A stretch of DNA of 64,000 nt from Arthrobacter jinronghuae. GTDB taxonomy: Bacteria; Actinomycetota; Actinomycetes; Actinomycetales; Micrococcaceae. The stretch lies in NCBI RefSeq assembly GCF_025244825.1, contig NZ_CP104263.1:2232001-2296000 (forward strand), read 5' to 3'. A program made the position numbers and the translations under genes. Of the stretch, positions 17,987 through 26,757 are shown piece by piece; position 1 is the first letter of the stretch, and each line of letters starts with the position of its first letter. The notes beneath the pieces are model-generated. The model saw nothing but the letters and a program-made list of their open reading frames with translations. It had not been told where the DNA came from and did not search any database.

Positions 17987-18032
17987 CGCCTGCGGGCGGC
18001 CGGCCCCATCAGGGACAGGCCGCCCGCAGGCG
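17987..18032 (-). terminator. Terminator after the RNase E/G gene
   Basis: Arms 17987-18001 and 18018-18032 form a 15-bp perfect GC-rich stem just past the RNase E/G stop codon. The minus-strand tail is TTTAAG, only weakly T-rich. The rest of the 17698-18046 gap holds the rplU promoter and leader and no gene. Confidence 0.7.
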
Positions 18033-18046
18033 GTGGAACGGGGACG

Positions 18047-21000
18047 CTACAGCTCGGAGGCAGGTACGCCTACGCCCAGGATCACCGGAGCCGCTGCACC
18101 GGTCTTTTCCTCCCGGGCCACCGGCGGCTTGCCGGCAGCCGTGGCCGTATGCCGTGCCGGAGCGGAGGAAGCTGCTTCCCCTGCGGCCGGCGCCGTGACC
18201 TCGGCGGCTCCCTGCGGGCTGCTGGCTGCCCTGCGGCGGCGCACCGGACGGGCGGGTGCCTCCGGTGCCGATGCCTGCGGTGCAGCCTGCCGGGTGGACG
18301 TCGGCTCCTGCTGGGCAGCAGACGCCGTTTCGGCTCCCTGTGCCGGTTCCGCCGGCTGGGACACAGCCGAGGCAACCTCGTTGAAGGCTTCGGTCAGGCT
18401 TTCGAGCGTCAGGACGGGTTCTTCCTTCACCTGGCGGCGCCGCTGGCGGCGGGGAACCACTACGGTTTCGCCCTGGATATTCAGCACGGCGCCCGGCTCG
18501 GTGTCGGACTCGTCAGCGGTTGCTTCCTTCGGCGCCGGGGATCCCGCGTTGCCGTTGGCGACGGCGTCAACAACGTCGTGCGCGGCGGCGGTCGCAGCGG
18601 CAATGCTGGCCAAGGCTGCACGGGCGGCTTCGGCCTTCGCCTGCCGCTCGGCATCTTCCTGCACCGGCTCGTCGGGCTGCGGCTGCTCTTCAGCAGCCTG
18701 GACGTTCCCGTTCTGTCCGCGGCTGCGGTTGCGCTTCCGGTCCCCGCGGGACTGCTTTTCCTGCTTGAGGTGCTGCTGGTGGTTATCGTCCGCAACCGCG
18801 TGGCCGTTGCCGGCCGGCGTGTGGCTGGTGCTGCGGCGGTGCTCCACGGGTACGTCCTGCGTGATGACGCCGCGGCCTTCGCAGTGTTCACAGGTCTCGC
18901 CGAAGACTTCCAGCAGGCCGGTGCCCATGCGCTTGCGGGTCATCTGGACCAGACCCAGCGAGGTAACCTCGGCCACCTGGTGCTTGGTACGGTCCCGGCC
19001 CAGGCACTCCACGAGGCGGCGCAGCACCAGGTCGCGGTTGGCTTCAAGGACCATGTCGATGAAGTCGATGACGATGATGCCGCCGATGTCGCGCAGACGC
19101 AGCTGGCGGACCACTTCTTCGGCCGCTTCGAGGTTGTTCTTGGTGACGGTTTCTTCCAGGTTGCCGCCGCTGCCGGTGAACTTACCCGTGTTCACGTCCA
19201 CCACTGTCATGGCTTCGGTGCGGTCGATCACCAGGGAACCACCCGAAGGCAGGAACACCTTGCGGTCCAGGGCCTTGGCGATCTGCTCGTCGATGCGGTG
19301 GGCCGAGAAGATGTCCTCGTCCTTGGTCCACTTCTCGAGGCGTCCCACCAGATCCGGCGCCACATACGTGACATAGGCCTCGATGGTGTCCCAGGCCTCT
19401 TCACCGGAGACCACGAGCTTGGAGAAGTCCTCGTTGAAGACGTCGCGGACCACCTTGATGGTCAGGTCCGGTTCGCCGTACAGCAGTTCGGGCGGCAGCG
19501 TCTTCGTGGACGTGGACTTGGCCTCAATGTTCTCCCACTGGGCGCGGAGGCGGTTGATGTCATTCATCAACTCTTCCTCGCTGGCACCTTCGGCGGCAGT
19601 GCGCACAATAACGCCCGCGTTTTCCGGCAGGTGGTCCTTGAGGATCTTCTTGAGCCGGTTGCGTTCGACGTCGGGCAGCTTGCGCGAGATGCCGGTCATC
19701 GAACCGCCCGGAACGTACACGAGGTAGCGGCCGGGCAGCGAGATCTGGCTGGTCAGGCGTGCACCCTTGTGGCCCACCGGGTCCTTGGTGACCTGCACCA
19801 GGACCGAGTCGCCGGACTTCAGCGCCAGTTCAATACGGCGCGGCTGGCCGTCCAGGCCGGCGGCATCCCAGTTGACCTCGCCGGCGTACAGCACGGCGTT
19901 GCGTCCGCGGCCGATGTCCACGAAGGCTGCCTCCATGCTGGGCAGCACATTCTGGACCTTGCCGACGTAGACGTTGCCGATCAGGGAGTCCTGCTGGGTG
20001 TTGGAGACAAAGTGCTCGGCAAGGACGCCGTCCTCCAGCACGCCGATCTGGATCCGCTCGTCACGCTGGCGGACAATCATCTGGCGGTCCACGGACTCAC
20101 GGCGGGCCAGGAACTCAGCCTCGGTGATTACGTGGCGGCGGCGGCCCGACTCGCGGGACTCGCGGCGGCGCTGCTTCTTGGCTTCCAGCCGGGTTGAGCC
20201 CTTGACGCTGGTGACGCGGTCCGAGACCGGGGCCTCGGCGTGGGCGCGCGGTGCGCGTACCCGGGTGACGGTGTTGGGCGGATCATCGTCCGCTCCCCCG
20301 GTCAGTTCCAGGTCGGCATCCCCGCGGCGGCGCCGACGACGACGGCGGGAGGTTACGCCGTCGGACTCGCTGTCCTCGGGGCCGGTCGCTGCTTCTTCTG
20401 CACCGGCTTCCTGCCCGGTTCCAGCTTCCGAGCCCTGGCGGCTGCGGCCGCGGCGGGACCGGCGGCGGGAACGGCCGGAATCTTCGTTGCCCTCCTGCTC
20501 GTCCGTTTCTTCCGCTTCGGCGGGTTTGGCCACCGGCACGGAACGTACGGCGGTGAGGTCCGGGGCGTGGAACAGCACCGAGGTGGGCGACTCCGGCACA
20601 GAGAACGGATCCAGCGCGGAGGTGGGCCCGGCGGCTTCGGCCGTGGCCGGGGCCTCGGTCTTTGCGGTCGCTTCAGCCGCGGCGGGCAGCACCGGCTCGG
20701 CGGGGGTTTCGGCGGTTTCCGCAGCAGCAGACTGGGCCGACTCCGCCGAACGTGCCGGACCGGTCGGCGTGCTGGCCCGGCGCCGGGTACGGGTCTTCGG
20801 TGCCGGGGCGGCCGCTTCGGCAGCGGGTTCGGTGTTGGTGGACTCGGGACCGGCTGCCAGGGTTACTTCACCGGCAGCGGCGTTCTCGACGGCAGCAGCG
20901 CTCTCTGCGGCAACGGCATCAGCGGCAGGCTTCTTAGCCGGGCTGCGGCGCCGGCGGACTGTCTTCGCGGGAGCTGCTTCAGCGGAAGCGGCTTCGGGAG

Positions 21001-21361
21001 CCGCTTCAAGGGCTACCGAGTCTGCGGCGGCGGAAGCGGCTTCGGCGGCGGCTTCGGGGGTCTCCTCAGGCGGGGTAACTGCTTCGGCGGCCGGTGCTGC
21101 CTTCTTGCGGGGAGCGCGTGTGCGCTTGGGCTTCTCAGCGGCGGGCGCGGGCGTTTCCGGCTGGGTTTCTGCTGGAACCGTTTCGGCTTCCGGGGCGGCC
21201 GCTGCGGGCTGCCCTGCGGGGGACGCAGCCGGGACAGACTTGCGGCGGCTGCGGGTGGCCTTCTTTACGGGTGCCGGCTGCTCGTCCGGCTGCACGGGAA
21301 GATCCCCTGCCGCACCGGTTTCCACAGGCAGTTCATTGGTTCCATTATTCTGATTAGTCAT
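18047..21361 (-). CDS. rne: RNase E/G family endoribonuclease, unusually long
   Basis: This 1104-residue protein has a central catalytic core: an S1 domain (VYVGKVQNVLPSMEAAFVDIG, about 465-485), the DNase I-like Mg-binding aspartates in VVDVNTGKFTG and IDFIDM, and a zinc-link CEHCEGRG. RNase E/G cleaves mRNA and rRNA/tRNA precursors. The core is flanked by about 350 low-complexity Ala/Glu/Pro residues with Lys/Arg patches (RRRRSR, KKAT) at the N-terminus and about 270 similar residues at the C-terminus, which in related proteins serve as RNA- or partner-binding arms. ATG 21361 is the first start. Its position upstream of rplU-rpmA is conserved in actinobacteria. Confidence 0.95.
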   Translation of the reverse strand: MTNQNNGTNELPVETGAAGDLPVQPDEQPAPVKKATRSRRKSVPAASPAGQPAAAAPEAETVPAETQPETPAPAAEKPKRTRAPRKKAAPAAEAVTPPEETPEAAAEAASAAADSVALEAAPEAASAEAAPAKTVRRRRSPAKKPAADAVAAESAAAVENAAAGEVTLAAGPESTNTEPAAEAAAPAPKTRTRRRASTPTGPARSAESAQSAAAETAETPAEPVLPAAAEATAKTEAPATAEAAGPTSALDPFSVPESPTSVLFHAPDLTAVRSVPVAKPAEAEETDEQEGNEDSGRSRRRSRRGRSRQGSEAGTGQEAGAEEAATGPEDSESDGVTSRRRRRRRRGDADLELTGGADDDPPNTVTRVRAPRAHAEAPVSDRVTSVKGSTRLEAKKQRRRESRESGRRRHVITEAEFLARRESVDRQMIVRQRDERIQIGVLEDGVLAEHFVSNTQQDSLIGNVYVGKVQNVLPSMEAAFVDIGRGRNAVLYAGEVNWDAAGLDGQPRRIELALKSGDSVLVQVTKDPVGHKGARLTSQISLPGRYLVYVPGGSMTGISRKLPDVERNRLKKILKDHLPENAGVIVRTAAEGASEEELMNDINRLRAQWENIEAKSTSTKTLPPELLYGEPDLTIKVVRDVFNEDFSKLVVSGEEAWDTIEAYVTYVAPDLVGRLEKWTKDEDIFSAHRIDEQIAKALDRKVFLPSGGSLVIDRTEAMTVVDVNTGKFTGSGGNLEETVTKNNLEAAEEVVRQLRLRDIGGIIVIDFIDMVLEANRDLVLRRLVECLGRDRTKHQVAEVTSLGLVQMTRKRMGTGLLEVFGETCEHCEGRGVITQDVPVEHRRSTSHTPAGNGHAVADDNHQQHLKQEKQSRGDRKRNRSRGQNGNVQAAEEQPQPDEPVQEDAERQAKAEAARAALASIAAATAAAHDVVDAVANGNAGSPAPKEATADESDTEPGAVLNIQGETVVVPRRQRRRQVKEEPVLTLESLTEAFNEVASAVSQPAEPAQGAETASAAQQEPTSTRQAAPQASAPEAPARPVRRRRAASSPQGAAEVTAPAAGEAASSAPARHTATAAGKPPVAREEKTGAAAPVILGVGVPASEL

Positions 21362-21802
21362 GTAGGCCTATGCTCCGGCCCTGCGGCACTGGCCACATTC
21401 CAATGCCCCAAGGCAATGTGTCGGCTGTACGGTGGCATCGCAGCCTGCCCGCCAGCCGGAAGTCGTCTGGATGTCATTCGAGGTCGTGCCAGCTGTGGGG
21501 CGCGGTATCACTCGAAGACCAGCGGCGCTTTTCCTGCTACCCCTGCGGAACGGATAATTTTCGTTACGGCTGTTCTGGGTAGGTCTGGCCGGCGGATTCC
21601 CTGGTTCCCATCCGGATTGATGGGCCAACTACACGGGAAGCGTCACCGGCAGAACCGGAAGCCTGTCGCTGGACCGGCAACGGAATGTGGTTCCGCCGTC
21701 AGCCAAGCTTCATTATCGCATACGGCCGCCTTTTTGGCCCGCCCCTGCGCATAGACTCGACGCAGATAGTTACTTCCGACAGCTACTCCGTAAGGAGCTT
21801 CC
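21362..21802. other. Divergent intergenic region between rne and the VKOR gene
   Basis: This 441-bp gap holds the promoters of two divergent genes. A possible -10 for the plus-strand gene is TAGACT at 21752-21757. Short open frames on both strands lack ribosome sites and family features. I see no RNA gene or repeat. Confidence 0.5.
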
Positions 21803-22462
21803 GTGCCCTCCAGCGCAGCCCGTCCATCTTCCGGCGCCACCCCGGACGAAGCCGCCGATCCCCGGGACCAGCCAGCCGCTGCAGTCCGTCCGGAACGCCG
21901 GTCCTTTGCCTGGACACTGCTGGTCACCGCCGTAGTCGGATGGGTCGCCTCCGGCATCCTGGTGATTGAACGCCTCCACGTGTATGCGGACGCCGACTAC
22001 ATCACCAGCTGCGACATCAGCCCCTGGGTCTCCTGCGGAACGGTGTTCCAGACCTGGCAGGCGGCGATCTTCGGCTTCCCCAACCCGCTGATCGGCATCG
22101 TGGCCTTCGCCGTCGTCATCACCACTGCCATGGGGCTGCTGGCCGGTGCCCGCTTCGCCCGCTGGTACTGGATCGGACTGCAGATCGGCGTCACCCTCGG
22201 CATGGTGTTCGTGGTCTGGCTGTGGAGCCAGGCACTGTTCGACATATACGTGCTGTGCATCTACTGCATCGCGGTGTGGGCGGCCATGATTCCACTGTTC
22301 GTCTTCACGACCATCCGCAACCTGACGGCCGGCACCATCCCGGCGCCGGCCGGCTTGGTCCGCTTCCTGACGGACTGGGCGTGGCCGATCGTCGTTCTCC
22401 TCTGGGTCGCGACGGCGGCGTCCATCTTCTTCCGGTTCCTGAACTCCTTCCTGGGCAGCTAG
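21803..22462 (+). CDS. Vitamin K epoxide reductase (VKOR) family membrane protein
   Basis: The 219-residue protein has a disordered N-terminus (1-33) and about five membrane segments. VKOR features are the loop cysteines CDISPWVSC (about 70-78) and the active-site CIYC (about 149-152) in a membrane helix. Bacterial VKOR homologues reoxidise secreted DsbA-like proteins with quinone, so it probably supports disulfide formation outside the cytoplasm. The GTG at 21803 follows TAAGGAG by 5 bases. No DsbA partner is adjacent; the DsbA-like protein at 36358-36996 lacks a signal peptide. Confidence 0.88.
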   Translation: MPSSAARPSSGATPDEAADPRDQPAAAVRPERRSFAWTLLVTAVVGWVASGILVIERLHVYADADYITSCDISPWVSCGTVFQTWQAAIFGFPNPLIGIVAFAVVITTAMGLLAGARFARWYWIGLQIGVTLGMVFVVWLWSQALFDIYVLCIYCIAVWAAMIPLFVFTTIRNLTAGTIPAPAGLVRFLTDWAWPIVVLLWVATAASIFFRFLNSFLGS

Positions 22463-22496
22463 CCCCTCCCCGGAGTTTCAGCGGCCCGGGTGGAAA

Positions 22497-23135
22497 CTAC
22501 CGCTCCAGCGGAAGTCCCCAGGCGAGCACCACCGGAATCTCCTGGCCCTCCCAGGTGGCCGTCAGCGAGGGATCCGGCGCCGTACGCCCGTCCACATCCA
22601 GCAGCCGCACCACGGAGAACTCCCAGCCGCCCTCGGTCAGGACGGAGGTTGCCCAGCCCTCCGGATCCGAGGCGGGCGCGTCGACCAGCCCGGCGCCGTC
22701 GGGCATCCCCGTGCTGGCCACCTGCATGGTTTCGGACATCAGCTCGCGTCCGCCGTCGTTGGCAAGGTACTGGGCCGCCTGCGGCTGCCGGGAAAGCAGT
22801 GCCGCTTCCAGTGCCCGCGCGTAGACCGGGTCGCCGAGGGCGTCGTAGACCCAGCGCCGACCGAGCACCGAGTGCTCCATTTCGTTGATCAGGAATTCCT
22901 CCGCACCGGCCAGCGGCGCGCCGCGGTAGGTCAGGGGCACCTGCACCAGCAGTGATCCGGCTTCCACGATATGGGTTTCGATTCCCACCTCGCCCTCGGG
23001 GTCATCGAACCGGAAGGAAGCCACCTTCCGAACAGTCACCGGATCCGTTGAGGGAAACCACCACGTGCCCGGCAACCAGCCGGAGATCAATTCCATTTTG
23101 CCCGGACGCAGCTCGGCGTCGTATATAAGTGCCAT
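22497..23135 (-). CDS. Maltokinase N-terminal cap-like domain protein
   Basis: The 212-residue protein resembles the stand-alone maltokinase N-cap-like (CG0192-type) family of actinobacteria: the N-terminus MALIYDAELRPGKMELISGW, then RFDDPEGEVGIETHIV and EHSVLGRRWVYDALGDPVY. In maltokinase this cap precedes a kinase domain; here no kinase follows. Function is unknown. A -10-like TAGGCT (23142-23147) ends seven bases before ATG 23135, so the message may be leaderless; a GTG at 23141 is the alternative start. It is divergent from the SDR gene. Confidence 0.7.
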   Translation of the reverse strand: MALIYDAELRPGKMELISGWLPGTWWFPSTDPVTVRKVASFRFDDPEGEVGIETHIVEAGSLLVQVPLTYRGAPLAGAEEFLINEMEHSVLGRRWVYDALGDPVYARALEAALLSRQPQAAQYLANDGGRELMSETMQVASTGMPDGAGLVDAPASDPEGWATSVLTEGGWEFSVVRLLDVDGRTAPDPSLTATWEGQEIPVVLAWGLPLER

Positions 23136-23260
23136 GGCCACAGCCTAGGCGAGTTCTCGGGAACCCGTGAGGAATTTCCCCCGCCGGTTCCCCGTTGGCC
23201 CAGAAGAAGGCGTACGGAAGATTGCCCCGCAGCGCCGCATTTCGATCCATGAGGAGAACC

Positions 23261-24361
23261 ATGCTCAGAACCACGCCCGCCCGCTCCGAAACCCCGCGCA
23301 CCGCACTCGTTGCCGGTGCCACCGGGATCGCCGGAGCGGCCCTGGTGGACCTGCTCTCGAACGAGGGCTGGACCGTCCTGGCCCTGTCGCGGAAGGCCGG
23401 AAACCCCGACCCGGCGCGTCCCGGCGTCGTCCCGGTTGCAGCGGACCTCGGCTCTCCCGAAAGCCTGGCCCAGGCGCTGAAAGGCGCCCGCCCCACACAC
23501 GTCTTCTTTACGTCCTGGTCCCGGCAGGAGACGGAGGCCCAGAACATTGCCGTCAACTCGGCCATGGTCCGGAACCTGCTCACGGCTCTCGCCGACGCTC
23601 CCCTGGAGCATGTAGCCCTGATGACCGGGCTCAAGCACTACATGGGCCCGTTCGAGGCGTACGGCGAGGGTCCCATGCCGGATACCCCGTTCTCCGAAGA
23701 CGAACCGCGCCTGCCGGTGGAGAACTTCTACTACGCGCAGGAAGACGAACTGATGGCAGCCGCCGAGCGGCAAGGCTTTGCCTGGTCGGTCCACCGCGCC
23801 CATACCGTGATTGGCTTCGCCGTCGGAAACGCCATGAACATGGGCCAGACCCTTGCCGTGCAGGCCACCCTGTGCCGGGAACTCGGGATGCCGTTCATTT
23901 TCCCGGGCTCCGAAACCCAGTGGAATTCGGTCACCGACATGACCGACGCCGGCCTGCTCGCCGAGCACATGCTCTGGGCTGCGACGGATGAACACACGGC
24001 CAATGAAGCCTTCAACGTGGTCAACGGCGACGTTTTCCGCTGGCGTTCCCTGTGGCCGCGGCTGGCCGCCGAGTTCGGGGTGGAGCCGGTCGGGTTTGAG
24101 TCCGAGCCGCGCCCGCTGGAGGAGCAAATGGCCGGCATGTCCGAAGCCTGGGCGAAGATCGCCGCCGAGCACGGCCTGGCCGAACCGGATCTCGGACGCC
24201 TGGCCTCCTGGTGGCACACCGATGCTGACCTCGGCCGGAAGGTGGAGGTGCTCACGGATATGAGCAAGAGCCGGGTCGCCGGCTTCACAGGCTACCGCCG
24301 CACGGAAGATGCGTTCAAGGCGCTCTTTGCGCGCCTGCGGGACGAAAAGCTGATTCCGTAA
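23261..24361 (+). CDS. SDR oxidoreductase of the PRISE (progesterone 5-beta-reductase-like) type
   Basis: The 366-residue protein is an extended short-chain dehydrogenase/reductase with the NADP-binding motif GATGIAGAAL (about 17-26) and segments MTGLKHYMGPFEAYG and VENFYYAQEDEL that match the PRISE family, in which the catalytic Tyr lies in a YYxxED motif and the Lys in GxKHY. PRISE enzymes reduce activated C=C bonds of enones. I chose ATG 23261, which follows GAGGAG by 6 bases. The gene stands alone between divergent and convergent neighbours and ends at a strong bidirectional terminator. Confidence 0.8.
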   Translation: MLRTTPARSETPRTALVAGATGIAGAALVDLLSNEGWTVLALSRKAGNPDPARPGVVPVAADLGSPESLAQALKGARPTHVFFTSWSRQETEAQNIAVNSAMVRNLLTALADAPLEHVALMTGLKHYMGPFEAYGEGPMPDTPFSEDEPRLPVENFYYAQEDELMAAAERQGFAWSVHRAHTVIGFAVGNAMNMGQTLAVQATLCRELGMPFIFPGSETQWNSVTDMTDAGLLAEHMLWAATDEHTANEAFNVVNGDVFRWRSLWPRLAAEFGVEPVGFESEPRPLEEQMAGMSEAWAKIAAEHGLAEPDLGRLASWWHTDADLGRKVEVLTDMSKSRVAGFTGYRRTEDAFKALFARLRDEKLIP

Positions 24362-24378
24362 CCTCCCGTTGCAGACAA

Positions 24379-24410
24379 AAGGGCCGGCACCATTACTGGT
24401 GCCGGCCCTT
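24379..24410. terminator. Bidirectional terminator between SDR gene and ndk
   Basis: A 14-bp perfect stem (24379-24392 with 24397-24410) closes a TTAC loop. The minus strand continues TTTTGTC, so it fits ndk termination best, and it also separates the convergent SDR transcript. Confidence 0.85.
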
Positions 24411-24433
24411 CGTATGTCCTTACGGTTCCGGTA

Positions 24434-24850
24434 CTAGCTGAACCAGATGCCGATTTCGCGGGCAGCCGATTCGGGCGAATCGGATCCATGGACCAGGTTC
24501 TGCTGGACGGCAGAGCCCCAGTCCCGGCCGAAGTCGCCGCGGATGGTGCCCGGTGCCGCCGTGGTGGGATCGGTGGTGCCGGCCAGGGACCGGAAGCCTT
24601 CAATCACACGCTGTCCTTCGAGGACCACCGCAACAATCGGACCGCTGAGCATGAACTCAACCAGCGGCTCGTAGAACGGCTTGCCCTGGTGCTCGGCGTA
24701 GTGCTCTTCGAGGATGCTGCGGGTGGCTTCGGTCTTCTTCAGCTCGGCCACGGTGTAGCCCTTGGCTTCGATCCGGGCCAGGATGGCGCCGGTGAGCCGT
24801 CGCTCGACGCCGTCGGGCTTGATCAGGACAAGTGTGCGCTCGGTGCTCAC
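24434..24850 (-). CDS. ndk: Nucleoside diphosphate kinase
   Basis: The 138-residue protein has the family start TLVLIKPDGVERR and the active-site segment NLVHGSDS with the phospho-accepting His. It equilibrates nucleoside triphosphates using ATP. The GTG at 24850 follows AAGGAG by 7 bases. It follows the DUF4233 gene by 39 bp and is the last gene of ileS-folC-DUF4233-ndk, a standard actinobacterial arrangement. Confidence 0.96.
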   Translation of the reverse strand: MSTERTLVLIKPDGVERRLTGAILARIEAKGYTVAELKKTEATRSILEEHYAEHQGKPFYEPLVEFMLSGPIVAVVLEGQRVIEGFRSLAGTTDPTTAAPGTIRGDFGRDWGSAVQQNLVHGSDSPESAAREIGIWFS

Positions 24851-24889
24851 GGTGTATCTCCTTGGAACGATCGGATATCGGATCTAAGC

Positions 24890-25366
24890 CTAGTCGGTGC
24901 CGGCGGCGGTTTCGGGGCCGGCTGCCGCGTTGCCTTCTTCGGGATGTGCTTTCTCCCATTCGGCCTGCATCCGGTCCCGTTCGCGGTTCTCCCGGTCCAG
25001 CCGCATTCCGGCTTTGAGCCCGTACCACCAGGTCAGGGCGAAGAGCACGCCAACGAGGAACATCATGGGTTCCAGGAAACCGCTGGCGATGAGCACCAAC
25101 TGCAGGATCCACCCGATCAGCGGGCCTGCCGGCTTGGAGAGCAGCGCGCACGTTCCGATCATCGCCGCCGCCAGCAGCAGTCCGCCGGTGAGCAGCAGCG
25201 GCGGCGAGATGCTGTCCCGGTGCAGCCCGAAGACGGCCAGCGTCCCGAACAGCACCACGAATGCTTCCAGGGTCAGCACCGTCGAAGCGAACATTACCTT
25301 GACGGAGCGGCGCTTCTTGGGCATTCCCGGACGCCATTCGCGCTGCGCCTTGGTCAGTTTAGCCAT
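24890..25366 (-). CDS. DUF4233 family membrane protein
   Basis: The 158-residue protein begins with a basic segment (MAKLTKAQREWRPGMPKKRRS), has about four hydrophobic segments between 25 and 110, and ends in a charged tail with DRENRERDRMQAEWEKAH. Size, topology and position after folC match the DUF4233 family of actinobacteria, whose function is unknown. The ATG at 25366 is 11 bp after the folC stop; the longer open frame upstream is inside folC. Confidence 0.8.
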   Translation of the reverse strand: MAKLTKAQREWRPGMPKKRRSVKVMFASTVLTLEAFVVLFGTLAVFGLHRDSISPPLLLTGGLLLAAAMIGTCALLSKPAGPLIGWILQLVLIASGFLEPMMFLVGVLFALTWWYGLKAGMRLDRENRERDRMQAEWEKAHPEEGNAAAGPETAAGTD

Positions 25367-25377
25367 AGCTGCGAAGC

Positions 25378-26757
25378 CTACTTTCCGAGGAGGGTGCGCG
25401 CTTCGGCGACCACGGTGATGGAACCGACCACGAGCACGCCGCCGGAGAGATCGTTGTTCTCCTCGGCCTTGGCTACGGCCCATTCGAGGGCATTGTCCAG
25501 GCCGGCCTCGACCTGGATGTCTTCGTCTGCGAACCCGGCGTCCACGGCGTCCTGGACCAGTTCCTCGGCCGGGATGGCCCGCGGCGAGGCGGACTGGGTC
25601 AGCACAACACCGCTGACCAGGTCGCCGAGCTGTTCGCGGAGTTCGCTGAGGATGCCGACGGCGTCCTTTTCCGCCAGGATGCCGACCACCAGGACGAGGG
25701 TGGTGAAGTTGAACGCCTCGCGCAGCGCCTCGGCGGTCGCCTTCGCGCCCGCAGGGTTGTGCGCGGCGTCGACAACGATGGTGGGCGCGGTCCGCACCAC
25801 CTCAAGGCGGCCGGGCGAGGTGACGGTCAGGAACCCGGTACGCAGCAGTTCGACGTCGAGTTCCTTGGTCCCGCCGCCGATGAAGGCTTCCAGCGCGGCC
25901 ACGGCCACTGCGGCGTTTTCGGCCTGGTGGGCTCCGTGCAGGGGAACCTGGAGGTCCTCGTAGCGGCCGGCGAGGCCGTTGATGGTGACCATCTGGCCGC
26001 CCACTGCCATCACCCGGGATTCGACGCCGAACTCGACACCTTCGAACCGGAACGGGACGCCTGCCTCGTGGGCCTTTTCGAGCAGCACCTGCGCGGCCTC
26101 CATGGGCTGCGCGGCGCTGATGAGGAACCCGTCCTCCTTGATGATGCCGGCCTTTTCCCGGGCAATATCGGCGACGTCGTCGCCCAGCAGTTCGGTGTGG
26201 TCCAGGGAAATGGGTGTGACTACGGAGACGGTGCCGTCGCCGACGTTGGTGGCATCGGTGATGCCGCCGAGTCCTACTTCGATAACGGCCACGTCCACCG
26301 GTTCGTCCGCGAAGACCGCGAACGCCAGGATGGTCACGGCTTCGAAGTACGTCAGCCGGGGCTCGCCCGCGGCCTCCAGCTCGGCGTCCACAATGTCCAG
26401 GTAGGGATGGATCTCGTCCCAGATCCGGACAAACGTTTCATCGCTGACGGGCTCGCCGTCAATGCTGATCCGCTCGGTGACGCTGGTCAGGTGCGGGCTG
26501 GTGTACCGCCCGGTGCGCAGCCCGTAGGCACGCAGCCCGGCTTCGATCATGCGTGCCGTGGACGTTTTGCCGTTGGTACCGGTGATGTGGATGATCGGGA
26601 AGGCCTTGTTCGGCTCCCCCAGTACTTCCATCGCCCGGAACAGCGGAGCCATGCGCGGCTCCATCTTGTTTTCCGGCGCGCGGCTGAGCAGTTCGGCATA
26701 AACGCTCTCCACCGAGAACCCGTCAATGGAACCGGACGGGCGGTCTGCTGAACTCAT
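25378..26757 (-). CDS. folC: Bifunctional folylpolyglutamate synthase/dihydrofolate synthase
   Basis: The 459-residue Mur-ligase-type enzyme adds glutamate to dihydropteroate and folates. It shows the P-loop ITGTNGKTSTARM (near 55), the family motif SPHLTSVTERI, and the Mur-type TSISLDH-like segment TPISLDHTELLGDD. The C-terminal domain starts near VTSPGRLEVV. Its ATG overlaps the ileS stop by one base (TAATG). It would act in the cytoplasm to retain folates and complete their synthesis. Confidence 0.94.
   Translation of the reverse strand: MSSADRPSGSIDGFSVESVYAELLSRAPENKMEPRMAPLFRAMEVLGEPNKAFPIIHITGTNGKTSTARMIEAGLRAYGLRTGRYTSPHLTSVTERISIDGEPVSDETFVRIWDEIHPYLDIVDAELEAAGEPRLTYFEAVTILAFAVFADEPVDVAVIEVGLGGITDATNVGDGTVSVVTPISLDHTELLGDDVADIAREKAGIIKEDGFLISAAQPMEAAQVLLEKAHEAGVPFRFEGVEFGVESRVMAVGGQMVTINGLAGRYEDLQVPLHGAHQAENAAVAVAALEAFIGGGTKELDVELLRTGFLTVTSPGRLEVVRTAPTIVVDAAHNPAGAKATAEALREAFNFTTLVLVVGILAEKDAVGILSELREQLGDLVSGVVLTQSASPRAIPAEELVQDAVDAGFADEDIQVEAGLDNALEWAVAKAEENNDLSGGVLVVGSITVVAEARTLLGK

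Noticed and set aside
17858..20197. 779-codon plus-strand frame opposite rne
   Set aside because: Antisense shadow of the RNase E/G gene; low-complexity composition and no ribosome site.
21362..21802. Small frames in the rne/VKOR gap considered as genes
   Set aside because: No ribosome site, signal or domain features on either strand.
24657..25337. Minus-strand 226-codon frame overlapping ndk and DUF4233 genes
   Set aside because: It is a shadow in another frame of two well-supported genes.
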